Shown: positions 9,789 to 19,160 of the stretch, in pieces
Numbering within the stretch: the first letter of the stretch is position 1
Layout of the letters: every line of letters begins with the position of its first letter
Source: Lentimicrobium sp.
GTDB lineage: Bacteria > Bacteroidota > Bacteroidia > Bacteroidales > Lentimicrobiaceae
DNA: 64,000 nt
Assembly (NCBI GenBank): GCA_019429275.1
Contig: JAHYJC010000008.1
Coordinates: 1 to 64,000, forward strand
Reading direction: 5' to 3'
Notes under the pieces: generated by a model
Seen by the model: the letters and a program-made list of their open reading frames with translations, nothing else
The model's database searches: none
What the model was told of the DNA's origin: nothing
Made by a program: the position numbers and the translations under genes

Positions 9789-10451
9789 TTAACTTATATA
9801 AACCAGAACTGGAATCAGAATAAATCCTCCGGCAATGAGTATTGCCAGGACCCTGCTCAAACCAAAGGCAACCGGTGTGTATTTGCTGTGATTCAGTCCC
9901 AGAGACTGAAGCGCTGAATGAAAAGCATGATCAAGATGAAAACCCAAAAAAATCAGCCAGAAAACATAAATAAGAACAAAGGGCAAAGACCTGAATTTTT
10001 CAATAACAAGTATGCCCATATCTTCATAATGTTCTCCATTGATCATAACTGAAGGTATTTCTCCGAATTTCGCCTTGAAGAAAAAGTTTACCAGATGCAG
10101 CGCCAGAAGTGCAAGAATTACGATTCCGGTATGGATCATAAATTTGGAAAAAAATGAGGTGTGCGAATAGCCTTCAACTTTGTAACGTTTAGGCCGTGCC
10201 AGCCAGTTTTGGATTTGAAGAAGTATTCCTATAAGAATATGTAGAATAAATCCTCCGAATAGCACCCATTGAAAGGTCTGAATCAATGGGTTGGTGACCA
10301 TAAAATGTGCGGCCAGATTGAATGCTTCCCTATTGTCATTCTTAAGAATGAGTAAGTTGATGCTCAGATGGACAATCAGGAAGCTGATCAGGAACAGGCC
10401 TGCCAGCGCCATTATGACCTTTTTGGTAATGGATGAGTACTTCAATGCCAT
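9789..10451 (-). CDS. frdC: Succinate dehydrogenase/fumarate reductase cytochrome b subunit
   Basis: A 220-residue membrane anchor that binds heme b and menaquinone. It has five hydrophobic segments (about 12-34, 58-80, 104-127, 157-176, 197-219) with histidines in or next to them (IVHLSIN, FILHILIG, MIHTGIV, HLVNFFF, FHLDHAFHSALQ), typical of the diheme b558 family. First gene of the operon, 27 bp before frdA. The 184-bp gap to the divergent aminopeptidase start holds the promoter(s), but I see no clear -7 motif on this strand. Confidence 0.92.
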   Translation of the reverse strand: MALKYSSITKKVIMALAGLFLISFLIVHLSINLLILKNDNREAFNLAAHFMVTNPLIQTFQWVLFGGFILHILIGILLQIQNWLARPKRYKVEGYSHTSFFSKFMIHTGIVILALLALHLVNFFFKAKFGEIPSVMINGEHYEDMGILVIEKFRSLPFVLIYVFWLIFLGFHLDHAFHSALQSLGLNHSKYTPVAFGLSRVLAILIAGGFILIPVLVYIS

Positions 10452-10516
10452 GTGGTTTATGGTTTATTGTTAACGAAAAATTAAAATGTTTTAAAACCCG
10501 GCAACAAATATGTTAC

Positions 10517-10524
10517 TACATTTG
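10517..10524 (+). promoter_or_regulatory. Candidate -7 element for the aminopeptidase P gene
   Basis: TACATTTG fits the Bacteroidota -7 consensus TAnnTTTG. No good -33 TTG lies at the usual spacing. If used, transcription starts near 10531, which supports the ATG at 10636 over any upstream start. Confidence 0.35.
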
Positions 10525-10635
10525 CTTTTTGACGATATATCGATAATATTCGATGTATCAAGAAACAAATGTAAGCATTTACATGATTATCCCAAATCAA
10601 ACCTGCAAATTATAACCATTCTAAATAATCACCAC

Positions 10636-11919
10636 ATGCGTTATCATCAAATTAATTCCGGTCTATTCGCAAAAAACCGGATATATCTTGAGAAAAAACT
10701 TAAACCCAACTCACTGGCAATCATACATTCAAACGATGAGATGCCCCGGAATGGAGATCAAAGTTACCCCTTCAGGCAAAACAGCGATATGTTTTATCTT
10801 ACAGGCCTTGATCAGGAAAAATGTATTCTGACTCTTTTTCCAAATCATCCTGTTGAAGCTTTGCGTGAAATTATTTTCACCGTTAAAACGAATGATCACA
10901 TGGTAACCTGGTATGGACATAAATATACGCTGGAACAAGTAACCGAAATTTCAGGCATAACAACCGTAAAATGGCTTGATGATTTCGAGGGCACATTAAG
11001 AGATTTCATGTCGAGGGCTGAATATGTTTATCTGAATCTGAATGAAAATCCAAGATTTACTACAGAAGTACCTTCAAGAGACCTCAGATTTATGCAGCAA
11101 CTCAGAAATGATTATCCTTTGCATTCCTTTGAACGGCTTTCACCCCTGCTCACTGATTTGAGGATGGTTAAAGATGATGAAGAAATAAGGCTGTTGACCA
11201 GAGCTTGCGAAATTACCGGAGATGCTTTTGGCCGTGTGCTCAATTTTGTTAAGCCCGGCGTGATGGAATACGAAGTTGAAGCAGAAATTACACACGAATT
11301 TATCAGGAACGGAGCTTCGGGCCATTCTTATCCACCGATCATTGCTTCGGGTGTCAATAACTGCATTCTGCACTACAATCAGAATGATCAGGAATGCAAA
11401 AACGGTGATTTACTTTTACTTGATTTTGGCGCTGAATATGCAAATTATGCGGGTGATTGTTCTCGTACCATTCCGGTCAATGGAAAGTTTACTGCCCGGC
11501 AGAGACAGGTTTATGAAGCAGTGTTGAGGGTTTTAAGAAAAGCAACAAAAATGCTGGTGCCAGGCACAACCATTGATAAATATCACGCTGAAGTCTGCAA
11601 AATAATGGAAAACGAATTGATTGGATTAGGCCTTTTTACCGCTGAGAATGTTGAAAATCAGGATCCCGACAATCCATTGTATTTCAAATATTATATGCAT
11701 GGCACTTCACATTTTATCGGACTTGACGTACACGATGTCGGAAGCAAACAGCATCCCTTAACAAAAGGAATGGTTTTAAGTTGTGAGCCAGCCATTTATA
11801 TTCCCGAAGAGGGCTTTGGCATAAGGCTGGAGAATGACATACTTGTTGACGAGGAACCTGTAGATCTGATGGCTCACATACCCATTGAACCCGATGAAAT
11901 TGAAGCCCTCATGGCCTAG
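10636..11919 (+). CDS. Xaa-Pro aminopeptidase (aminopeptidase P, M24B), first copy
   Basis: A cytoplasmic 427-residue metallopeptidase that removes an N-terminal residue preceding proline. An N-terminal creatinase-like domain (SNDEMPRNGDQSYPFRQNSDMFYLTG) precedes the pita-bread domain. Predicted metal ligands are the Asp residues of LLLDFGAEYANYAGDCSRT, the His in HGTSHFIGLDVHDVG, Glu in LSCEPAIYIPEEG and Glu in GIRLENDIL. The frame is open upstream to 10510, but the extra 42 codons lack a conserved motif and family members begin near MRYHQINSGLF. Directly followed by a second, divergent copy. Confidence 0.9.
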   Translation: MRYHQINSGLFAKNRIYLEKKLKPNSLAIIHSNDEMPRNGDQSYPFRQNSDMFYLTGLDQEKCILTLFPNHPVEALREIIFTVKTNDHMVTWYGHKYTLEQVTEISGITTVKWLDDFEGTLRDFMSRAEYVYLNLNENPRFTTEVPSRDLRFMQQLRNDYPLHSFERLSPLLTDLRMVKDDEEIRLLTRACEITGDAFGRVLNFVKPGVMEYEVEAEITHEFIRNGASGHSYPPIIASGVNNCILHYNQNDQECKNGDLLLLDFGAEYANYAGDCSRTIPVNGKFTARQRQVYEAVLRVLRKATKMLVPGTTIDKYHAEVCKIMENELIGLGLFTAENVENQDPDNPLYFKYYMHGTSHFIGLDVHDVGSKQHPLTKGMVLSCEPAIYIPEEGFGIRLENDILVDEEPVDLMAHIPIEPDEIEALMA

Positions 11920-11956
11920 CCTGTGTATGAACTGACCGGAATTGAACCGAAAGTAT

Positions 11957-11964
11957 TAATTTTG
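11957..11964 (+). promoter_or_regulatory. Candidate -7 element for the second aminopeptidase P gene
   Basis: TAATTTTG matches TAnnTTTG and lies 37 bp before the ATG at 12002. A TTG at the ideal -33 position is missing, so the call is weak. Confidence 0.3.
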
Positions 11965-12001
11965 TCAATGCATTTTACAATATAAATCAAAACACATTCA
12001 T

Positions 12002-13393
12002 ATGTTTAATCCAGAAATCTACGCCAAAAGGCGTAAATCGCTTCACAATGAAATCAAAACCGGTGTTGCAATTTTTCCGGGAAACGGAGAAGTCGCGTTC
12101 AATTACCCGGCAAACACTTACCATTTCAGGCAGGACAGTACTTTTAGCTACTTTTTCGGAGTCAACCAGCCCGATTTGGCAGCAATCATTGATTTTGATA
12201 ATGACACCGATCATCTTTTCGGAAACGATGTGGATATGGACGACATCATCTGGATGGGGCCTCAACCTTCAATTGCCGAAAGAGGTAAACTGGTCGGAAT
12301 AACGAATACAGCGCAATTTGCCGGTTTCGAAGCCTTTGTGAAAGAGGCATTGGCCAAAGGCCGGAAAATTCACTTCCTTCCGCCATACCGTGGCGAAACC
12401 AAAATCATGCTTTCTGATTTACTTGGTATAGCCCCGGCACAACTCAAAGCCTCGGCATCAGAAGACTTGATACGCGGGGTTGTAAAGCTGAGAAGCATAA
12501 AATCAACCGAAGAGATTGCAGAAATAGAAAAAATGGTTGATGTGGCTTATCTAATGCACACTACTGCCATGAAAATGGCCCAACCCGGAAAAATTGAACA
12601 GGAGATTGCAGGTACCATCGAAGGCATTGCTCTGGCCAACGCCGGCCCTGTATCTTTTCCGGTAATATTAAGTATCAATGGGCAAACACTGCACAATCAC
12701 TACCACGGAAATACAATAACCGAAGGCAGAATGATGGTTGTGGATGCCGGTTGCGAGTCGCAAGAAACACTTTATTCCAGCGATATAACGCGCACTATTC
12801 CTGTCGGAGGAAAATTCAGTCAGCGACAGAGGGAGATTTACGATATTGTATTGAAGGCAAATCTGAATGCCATTGCGGCAATCAAACCGGGAATACCTTA
12901 CCGTGAAGTTCATTTACTGGCTGCAAAGACCATTGCTGAAGGCCTGAAACACATTGGCCTGATGAAAGGAGATACTGATGCGGCCGTGGCTGCAGGAGCA
13001 CACGCTTTGTTTTTCCCCCACGGACTCGGTCATATGATGGGAATGGATGTTCATGACATGGAAAACCTTGGCGAAAATTTTGTTGGCTATGATGAAGAAA
13101 CCATTCGTTCAAAACAATTCGGAACGGCATTCCTGCGTCTTGGACGTCGCCTGCAACCGGGATTTGTGATCACAGTTGAGCCGGGCATCTATTTTATTCC
13201 CGACCTGATTAAACAATGGAAAGCTGAAGGAAAATTCATTGAATTTATCAATTACGATAAAGTTGAATCCTATAAAGACTTTGGCGGAATACGAATTGAA
13301 GATGACATTCTGGTTACTGAGAGCGGCAACCGGGTACTGGGCAAACCCATACCAAAGACGGTTGAAGAAATTGAAGCCGTTATGAAGGGATAA
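12002..13393 (+). CDS. Xaa-Pro aminopeptidase (aminopeptidase P, M24B), second copy
   Basis: A 463-residue M24 metallopeptidase with the same two-domain layout as its upstream neighbour but clearly divergent. Metal-site motifs: VVDAGCESQETLYSSDITRT, HGLGHMMGMDVHDM, TVEPGIYFIP and GIRIEDDILV. An insertion near the C-terminus (IPDLIKQWKAEGKFIEFIN) is like that of longer bacterial aminopeptidase P proteins. It lies 82 bp after the first copy, with its own possible -7 element, and is followed by an intrinsic terminator. The two copies probably differ in substrate range; sequence alone does not say how. Confidence 0.92.
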   Translation: MFNPEIYAKRRKSLHNEIKTGVAIFPGNGEVAFNYPANTYHFRQDSTFSYFFGVNQPDLAAIIDFDNDTDHLFGNDVDMDDIIWMGPQPSIAERGKLVGITNTAQFAGFEAFVKEALAKGRKIHFLPPYRGETKIMLSDLLGIAPAQLKASASEDLIRGVVKLRSIKSTEEIAEIEKMVDVAYLMHTTAMKMAQPGKIEQEIAGTIEGIALANAGPVSFPVILSINGQTLHNHYHGNTITEGRMMVVDAGCESQETLYSSDITRTIPVGGKFSQRQREIYDIVLKANLNAIAAIKPGIPYREVHLLAAKTIAEGLKHIGLMKGDTDAAVAAGAHALFFPHGLGHMMGMDVHDMENLGENFVGYDEETIRSKQFGTAFLRLGRRLQPGFVITVEPGIYFIPDLIKQWKAEGKFIEFINYDKVESYKDFGGIRIEDDILVTESGNRVLGKPIPKTVEEIEAVMKG

Positions 13394-13419
13394 ATATTTC
13401 AAAAAAATCAGAAGTAAAT

Positions 13420-13456
13420 AAAACCCTGTCAGGATAAATGCCGGCAGGGTTTTTAT
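13420..13456 (+). terminator. Intrinsic terminator after the second aminopeptidase P gene
   Basis: AAACCCTG at 13421-13428 pairs with CAGGGTTT at 13445-13452, and the right arm runs into a T tract (TTTTTATTT). It starts 27 bp after the stop codon. Confidence 0.8.
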
Positions 13457-13543
13457 TTGCTGCTCTATTCCGGAATATGAATATCAGACGAAAATTCTTT
13501 ACGGAAAACCAAATTTTGAACTGATTATTCCGGCAAAAACGTG

Positions 13544-13551
13544 TAGGTTTG
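13544..13551 (+). promoter_or_regulatory. Candidate -7 element for gapA
   Basis: TAGGTTTG matches TAnnTTTG, 25 bp before the gapA start. The nearest TTTTG (13514-13518) is about 25 bp upstream, longer than the usual ~20, so this rests mainly on the -7 match and its position. Confidence 0.45.
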
Positions 13552-13576
13552 AAGCAAATTTTAACTTTAAAAGAAC

Positions 13577-14587
13577 ATGGCAAAAATAAGACTGGCCATC
13601 AATGGATTTGGCCGCATAGGCCGCATTACCCTCAGAGCACTCCTCAAGAAGAAGAATATTCAGGTTGTGGCCATCAACGATCTTACAGACCCGGCTACAC
13701 TTTCCCATTTGCTGAAATACGATTCCGTTCATGGGAATTTTCCGGGAGAGGTAACCTATGGAGAGGATTTCCTGATGGTTAACCGAAAAAAAATACAGAT
13801 TTTTTCAGTTTCACAGCCAGGTGGTGTCAATTGGGGAAATTTGAAAATTGATGTTGTCATTGAATCGACTGGCAATTTTACCGACAAGCCCTCAGCGCAG
13901 AAACACATTGATGCCGGAGCAAAAAAAGTGATCATTTCAGCACCTGCAAAGACTGATGATGATTCGGTTAAATATATAGTACTGGGTATCAATGACCACC
14001 TCATCGACAAAGACGACAAAATTATTTCAAATGCCTCATGTACAACCAATTGCGTGGCCCCAATGATCAAGGTGCTTGATGATTTATGGGGTATGGAAAA
14101 GGGATTTATCACCACCGTTCACTCATACACCCGTGATCAGAATCTGATAGATGCACCTCATACCGATCTGCGAAGAGCCAGAGCCGCAGCTTACAGCATA
14201 ATTCCAACCACAACCGGAGCTGCCAAAGCTGCAACCAAAATCTTTCCTCACCTGAAAAAAAACCTAGGGGGTGCAGGAATCCGTGTTCCGGTTCCCAATG
14301 GTTCACTGACAGACCTGACCTGCACATTGAAACACTCCACCAGTATTGAGGAAATTAATGCTGCATTCAAAGAAGCTTCAAACGGCTACCTGAAGGGGAT
14401 TATGCAATACACCGAAGATCCGATTGTTTCAATAGACATAATCGGAAATCCTCATTCGGCCATATTTGATGCAGGACTCACTGCTGTATTAGGTGATAAA
14501 AACAAATTGGTAAAAATTGTAGCCTGGTACGATAACGAGTGTGGATATGCACACCGACTTGCCGATCTGGTTGAAAAGTTTGTTTGA
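13577..14587 (+). CDS. gapA: Glyceraldehyde-3-phosphate dehydrogenase, type I
   Basis: A 336-residue glycolytic enzyme that oxidises glyceraldehyde 3-phosphate to 1,3-bisphosphoglycerate with NAD. It has the Rossmann motif INGFGRIGR at 8-16, an INDLTD stretch at 34-39 that suggests NAD preference, the catalytic Cys155 in SNASCTTNC, and the conserved end WYDNECGYAHRLADL. The length is standard. It is a single gene converging on ppk1. Confidence 0.97.
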   Translation: MAKIRLAINGFGRIGRITLRALLKKKNIQVVAINDLTDPATLSHLLKYDSVHGNFPGEVTYGEDFLMVNRKKIQIFSVSQPGGVNWGNLKIDVVIESTGNFTDKPSAQKHIDAGAKKVIISAPAKTDDDSVKYIVLGINDHLIDKDDKIISNASCTTNCVAPMIKVLDDLWGMEKGFITTVHSYTRDQNLIDAPHTDLRRARAAAYSIIPTTTGAAKAATKIFPHLKKNLGGAGIRVPVPNGSLTDLTCTLKHSTSIEEINAAFKEASNGYLKGIMQYTEDPIVSIDIIGNPHSAIFDAGLTAVLGDKNKLVKIVAWYDNECGYAHRLADLVEKFV

Positions 14588-14663
14588 TTTATTGAAGATA
14601 TCATTTCTCAAATCCGGGTTGAATACAAACCAGTCCTGATGACAAAGAGTCTGCAAAATAATT

Positions 14664-16715
14664 TCAGACACCCTTCAAATATGTGTAAATTTCCTCCTGC
14701 GACCTTATTTTTGGGAGTTTGTCCTTGTCTTTATATAAATTAGGTCCAGAATGATTTACAAGACGGGCTTTGGTATTGTCCTTCAATTGAATCAATAGCA
14801 TTGTTTTTAATTCCTGTTTAAGTTTCGGATCGTTTACCGGTGTAGCAACTTCAATCCGGTTATCAAGGTTTCTCACCATCCAGTCGGCTGAAGAAATATA
14901 GTATTTTTCATCACCGGCATTATGAAAAACAAAAACCCTGGAATGCTCCAGAAATTTATCAACAATGCTGATTACCTCAATATTCTCGCTCAAACCTTTA
15001 ACACCCGGAATCAGGGTGCAGGTGCCCCTGCAGATAATTCTGACTTTAACACCTTCCTTCCCGGCTACATAAAGTTTCTTAACAAGTTTTTCGTCAACCA
15101 GATTATTTAACTTTATGATGCACCAAGCCTCTTTTCCCTGACGGGCATTTTTTATTTCATTATTTATCAGTCTTGTAAAGAAATTTCGCATGTGAAAGGG
15201 CGAAACAATTAAACTTTTAAACTTAGGTGGATTGTATTTGCTTTCGATCAGGTGAAAAACAGAATTAACATCTTCAGTAATATTAGGATCGGCGGTGAGC
15301 AGGCTGTCATCGGCATAAATTCGTGCTGTTTCTTCATTAAAATTTCCGGTTCCAACATTGGCATAATATACATTTTTTGCTCCCTCTTTCCTGCGAATCA
15401 ATAAAAGCTTGCAGTGAACTTTAAAACCAGGAATTCCCTGAATCAGTTTAACTCCTTCTTCCTGAAGTTTCTCCGCCCAGTAAATGTTGGCCTCTTCATC
15501 AAACCGGGCCTGCAACTCCATAAAAACCGTTACGGCTTTTCCGTTACGTGCAGCATTTATCAATGCATTGATGACTTTTGAGTCTTTGGCTACCCTGTAA
15601 AGTGTCATCTTAATTGCTCTTACCCTTGGATCGATGGAAGCTTCACGCAACAAATCAATGATAAACTGAAATGACTGATAAGGAAGATGAATCATAATAT
15701 CCTGATCCCGGAGGATATTCAGAATACTCTCATTTCGGGGTAGTTTACGGTGCTCAAGCGGCTTCCATTGCGGGAAAAGCAAATCGAACCGGCCAATATC
15801 GGGAAATGCCATAAAATCTTTAAAATTATGATATCGCCCACTCTTTGACAGGGTATCGGTTTCAGTAATGTCAAGTTTGTTTTTGATCAACTTAAGCAAA
15901 TCTTCGGGCATTGTTTTATCGTAAATAAACCTGACAGCAGCACCCAGTTTTCTCTGTTTCAAGCTCTCAGTCATGATCTCAAGAAAACTCTTCGATACAT
16001 CATTATCAATATCCAGTTCAGCATCGCGTGTAAATTTGAAAGTATAAGACTCAAATCTGTCATAACCAAACATGGAGAAAACTTCGCCAAGACAGTATCT
16101 GATCACATCATCAAGCAGGATAATAAAAGTTTTATCGCCTTCAACAGGAAGAATTAAGAACCGGGAGAGTGGTTTTACCGGAACCCTGATTACTGCATAT
16201 TGCTTTTCAACGATTTGAGCAGTTGACTCAAGCTTCAAGGCCAGATAGATGGACTTATCAACCAAAGAGGATGACTTCAGATTGTTAAGCATAATGGGGA
16301 AAAGCAATGATCTGACATTCTCGCCGAAATATCGTCTGACAAATTCTCCCTGTTTCAATGATAGCGCTTTCTCATTTATAATGTGAATACTTTCATTTGC
16401 CAATTCTCTTACAATACTTCTGAAAATCCGGGAAAAATCCTTTTGCTGCTCCTTGTCTATCCTGCTGATTTCTTTCAGGGTTCGACGCGGATTGAAACCA
16501 ATGCCATCGCCAACCCGCTGGCTGTAATCGCTCATGCGGCTTAAAGTTGCCACTCTAACCCTATAAAATTCATCAAGGTTATTTGAAAAAATTCCCAGAA
16601 ATTTTAATCTTTCAAGCAGGGGTGTATTAATATCAGCTGCTTCCTGCAGTACTCTGCCGTTGAATTCAAGCCAACTAGTCTCTCTGTTAACAGTATATTT
16701 CGATATTTTGGCCAT
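14664..16715 (-). CDS. ppk1: Polyphosphate kinase 1
   Basis: A 683-residue enzyme that makes inorganic polyphosphate from ATP. The phospholipase D-like fold carries the autophosphorylated histidine in FKVHCKLLL (His434) and the second conserved histidine in EHSRVFVFHN (His591), almost the same numbering as in E. coli (435 and 592). The N-terminal domain opens with the typical NRETSWLEFNGRVLQEA, and YANVGTGNFNEETARIYAD is also family-typical. It is downstream of sixA on the same strand, 81 bp away, so the two may be co-transcribed. Confidence 0.96.
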   Translation of the reverse strand: MAKISKYTVNRETSWLEFNGRVLQEAADINTPLLERLKFLGIFSNNLDEFYRVRVATLSRMSDYSQRVGDGIGFNPRRTLKEISRIDKEQQKDFSRIFRSIVRELANESIHIINEKALSLKQGEFVRRYFGENVRSLLFPIMLNNLKSSSLVDKSIYLALKLESTAQIVEKQYAVIRVPVKPLSRFLILPVEGDKTFIILLDDVIRYCLGEVFSMFGYDRFESYTFKFTRDAELDIDNDVSKSFLEIMTESLKQRKLGAAVRFIYDKTMPEDLLKLIKNKLDITETDTLSKSGRYHNFKDFMAFPDIGRFDLLFPQWKPLEHRKLPRNESILNILRDQDIMIHLPYQSFQFIIDLLREASIDPRVRAIKMTLYRVAKDSKVINALINAARNGKAVTVFMELQARFDEEANIYWAEKLQEEGVKLIQGIPGFKVHCKLLLIRRKEGAKNVYYANVGTGNFNEETARIYADDSLLTADPNITEDVNSVFHLIESKYNPPKFKSLIVSPFHMRNFFTRLINNEIKNARQGKEAWCIIKLNNLVDEKLVKKLYVAGKEGVKVRIICRGTCTLIPGVKGLSENIEVISIVDKFLEHSRVFVFHNAGDEKYYISSADWMVRNLDNRIEVATPVNDPKLKQELKTMLLIQLKDNTKARLVNHSGPNLYKDKDKLPKIRSQEEIYTYLKGV

Positions 16716-16796
16716 AAGACCTGAAAAATAGGATAAAAAAAAATATTTCTACTAAGTTACATGCAAAGATTGATACAACCAAAAAGAATCGCTATG

Positions 16797-17291
16797 TCAA
16801 CCAATCATTTTTGGATAAATCATGAACCTGACTTTAAATGAAGAAACCGGCAAATCTTCCCAGCATTCTGCATCAAACTCAATACTTACAATGCCTGAAG
16901 TAGGCAAATAATCAATTTTTGGATTCAGGAAAAAATTGACAAAACCTGTCATTGCAGGATTGTGCCCCACAATCAATACGTGCGAAATCTCTTCCGGCAA
17001 GTCAAAACACACATCATAATATTCGCGTTCACTGCCAGGATAAATAGACTTTTCTTCCCCAAAATGCTTATCCTCAATACCAAAAGCGTGAGCCATAATT
17101 CTGGCTGTTTCCACTGCCCTTACGGCTGGACTGGTAAGCACATATTCAGGATTAAAACTGTTTTCTTTCAGATAATTTACAATCAAACGGGTACGATCAA
17201 GTCCCTTTTGCATTAATGGCCTTTCCAGATCGTGAAGCCACCCATCTTTCCAAGAAGATTTGGCATGCCTCATCAGACTAATTATTTTCAT
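16797..17291 (-). CDS. sixA: SixA-like phosphohistidine phosphatase
   Basis: A 164-residue histidine phosphatase. The active-site RH motif is LMRHAKSSW with His9, with the second conserved histidine in VGHNPAMTGF and the arginine region TSPAVRAVETARI. SixA in E. coli removes phosphate from histidine phosphotransfer proteins; in Bacteroidota the target is not known. It sits directly upstream of ppk1 on the same strand. The family also covers other small phosphatases, so the physiological role is open. Confidence 0.88.
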   Translation of the reverse strand: MKIISLMRHAKSSWKDGWLHDLERPLMQKGLDRTRLIVNYLKENSFNPEYVLTSPAVRAVETARIMAHAFGIEDKHFGEEKSIYPGSEREYYDVCFDLPEEISHVLIVGHNPAMTGFVNFFLNPKIDYLPTSGIVSIEFDAECWEDLPVSSFKVRFMIYPKMIG

Positions 17292-17432
17292 GCATTATGG
17301 TTAAGGACTTCAAAATTAAATAATTTGGAGCATTCTTAAATATTCAGACAAAAATTATTGATTTCTTAACCTTAATAACTCATACAAGTTGAGAAGGTTC
17401 ACAATTACATAAGCAGACAAGCGGATAATTCG

Positions 17433-17440
17433 TAAATTTG
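17433..17440 (+). promoter_or_regulatory. Candidate -7 element for xseA-xseB
   Basis: TAAATTTG matches TAnnTTTG, 33 bp before the xseA start. No clear -33 TTG is at the right distance. Confidence 0.35.
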
Positions 17441-17473
17441 GTACTGGAATCATGTTATAACCAGTGCTGAATT

Positions 17474-18868
17474 ATGGATACAATTCCGGTAACCACCCCC
17501 AACCGAAAAGTATTTTCATTGTATGAATTGACCGAAAGTATTTCCCGTATGTTCAGCAAGCATTATGCTTCGCCCTACTGGATCAGGGCCGAAATTTCGC
17601 GCTTGAACCTTTACCCTCACAGTGGACATTGCTATCCCGATCTGGTTGAACGGGCCCGGGGAAAAGTAAAATCTCAGGTCAAAGGCATTATTTGGCGCGA
17701 AGATTTATTTGCAATTGCCCGAAAATTTGAGGATGTAACCCGCGAGCCATTCAGGGAAGGCATTAATATCATGTTTCTTGCTTATGTTAAGTTTTCATCA
17801 GAATACGGACTTTCTCTTCAGATTATAGACATAGAACCATTGTTCACACTCGGCGAGCTGGCAAAGGAAAAAATGGAGACCATTGTGCAACTTAAGAACG
17901 AGGGTATTTTTCACAACAACAGGTTGCTTGAAATTCCGTTGTTGCCAAAACGCCTGGCAGTGATTTCGGCCGACACAAGCAAAGGATACAGCGATTTGTT
18001 GGTTACCCTGAATGGGAATCCTTATGGGTACAGGTTTCAGGTAAATTTGTTTCATGCTCTTTTACAAGGCGACGGGGCTATCGGATCAATTCTCAACCAA
18101 CTTGACGCAATTAAAAAAAATCGTTCTGCTTTTGATGTTGTACTTATAATACGTGGAGGTGGCGATGATGTAGGACTGGCATGTTACGACAGTTACAAAC
18201 TTTCCCGCGAAGTTGCTACTTTTCCATTGCCGATAATTTCGGGGATTGGACATTCAACCAACGAAACCGTGGTAGAGATGGTTGCCAGTGTCAATAAAAT
18301 AACACCTACCGATGTTGCTCATTACCTCCTGGGCAGTTTCCAGACTTTCGATCAGAGAATTTCGTCTTCCGGCCACCTGTTGGAAATGGCTTTACAAGTT
18401 CTGTTTGATACCCAAAATCAAAAATTCAGAAAGATTTCGGAGGATTTTATCTCGAAAAGCCAGGATTATACCCGCGACCAGAACTTAAAATTAAACCAAA
18501 AAGTTGCACTTATGCGCGATCAGGTAATTGCATCAGTATTTAATCACCGCATTGCACTGAGCAGATACGAAAATTCGTTACAGTATAATCCGGCCCGGTT
18601 ACTGTTTAAATTTGACGATAATGTAACTGAACAAACAAAATTGCTGGATTTTCACTCCAAACTACACCTTCAAAAGCAAACTACTACAATTGATAATTTT
18701 AATCAAAAAGTCAAAATTCTGGATCCGGTTGCCATATTAAAACGTGGCTTTTCCATTACCCGTTATCGGGGAAAGGCTTTACAAAAAGGTTTTATTCCGG
18801 AAAAAGGTGAAATGATTGAAACCGAAAATTTAACGGGAAAATTTAAAAGTATAATCACTGAAAATTAA
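17474..18868 (+). CDS. xseA: Exodeoxyribonuclease VII large subunit
   Basis: A 464-residue catalytic subunit of the exonuclease that degrades single-stranded DNA to oligonucleotides. The N-terminal OB-fold region (YWIRAEISRLNLYPHSGHCYPDLVE) leads to the catalytic domain, with VIRGGGDDVGLACYDSYKLSREVA and a conserved GIGHSTNETVVEMVA (positions about 225-278). A long coiled coil follows, ending in a C-terminal domain with LDPVAILKRGFSI. The GHSTNET motif varies from the usual GHETD. xseB starts 5 bp downstream. Confidence 0.93.
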   Translation: MDTIPVTTPNRKVFSLYELTESISRMFSKHYASPYWIRAEISRLNLYPHSGHCYPDLVERARGKVKSQVKGIIWREDLFAIARKFEDVTREPFREGINIMFLAYVKFSSEYGLSLQIIDIEPLFTLGELAKEKMETIVQLKNEGIFHNNRLLEIPLLPKRLAVISADTSKGYSDLLVTLNGNPYGYRFQVNLFHALLQGDGAIGSILNQLDAIKKNRSAFDVVLIIRGGGDDVGLACYDSYKLSREVATFPLPIISGIGHSTNETVVEMVASVNKITPTDVAHYLLGSFQTFDQRISSSGHLLEMALQVLFDTQNQKFRKISEDFISKSQDYTRDQNLKLNQKVALMRDQVIASVFNHRIALSRYENSLQYNPARLLFKFDDNVTEQTKLLDFHSKLHLQKQTTTIDNFNQKVKILDPVAILKRGFSITRYRGKALQKGFIPEKGEMIETENLTGKFKSIITEN

Positions 18869-18873
18869 TTCTG

Positions 18874-19101
18874 ATGAGCAAAAACATAAATTACGCCGAA
18901 GCGATTGTTGAATTGGAAAGTATTGTTTCTGAAATTGAAAATGCTTCAATTGGAGTAGATGAATTGTCAGAAAAAGTAAAAAGAGCAGCAGAGCTGGTTA
19001 AATTTTGCAGGAGCAAACTCACGTCTACCGAGAAAGAGGTTAATGGAATTCTGAGTAATCTTAATGCAACCGGGGAAAATGAGGATAAAATTAGTGTTTA
19101 A
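18874..19101 (+). CDS. xseB: Exodeoxyribonuclease VII small subunit
   Basis: A 75-residue helical protein that binds the large subunit's coiled coil. The pattern YAEAIVELESIVSEIE followed by LSEKVKRAAELVKFCRSKL is the standard XseB layout. It lies 5 bp downstream of xseA in the same operon, as in many bacteria. Confidence 0.92.
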   Translation: MSKNINYAEAIVELESIVSEIENASIGVDELSEKVKRAAELVKFCRSKLTSTEKEVNGILSNLNATGENEDKISV

Positions 19102-19160
19102 TATTTTTACAGTTCGTTCTTCAATTTATACTATCAAGAAGAAAAATTATTGACTGCCAA

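Noticed and set aside
10510-10635. N-terminal extension of the first aminopeptidase P gene
   Set aside because: A -7 like element lies inside it and the family start motif begins at 10636, so the extension is likely not translated.
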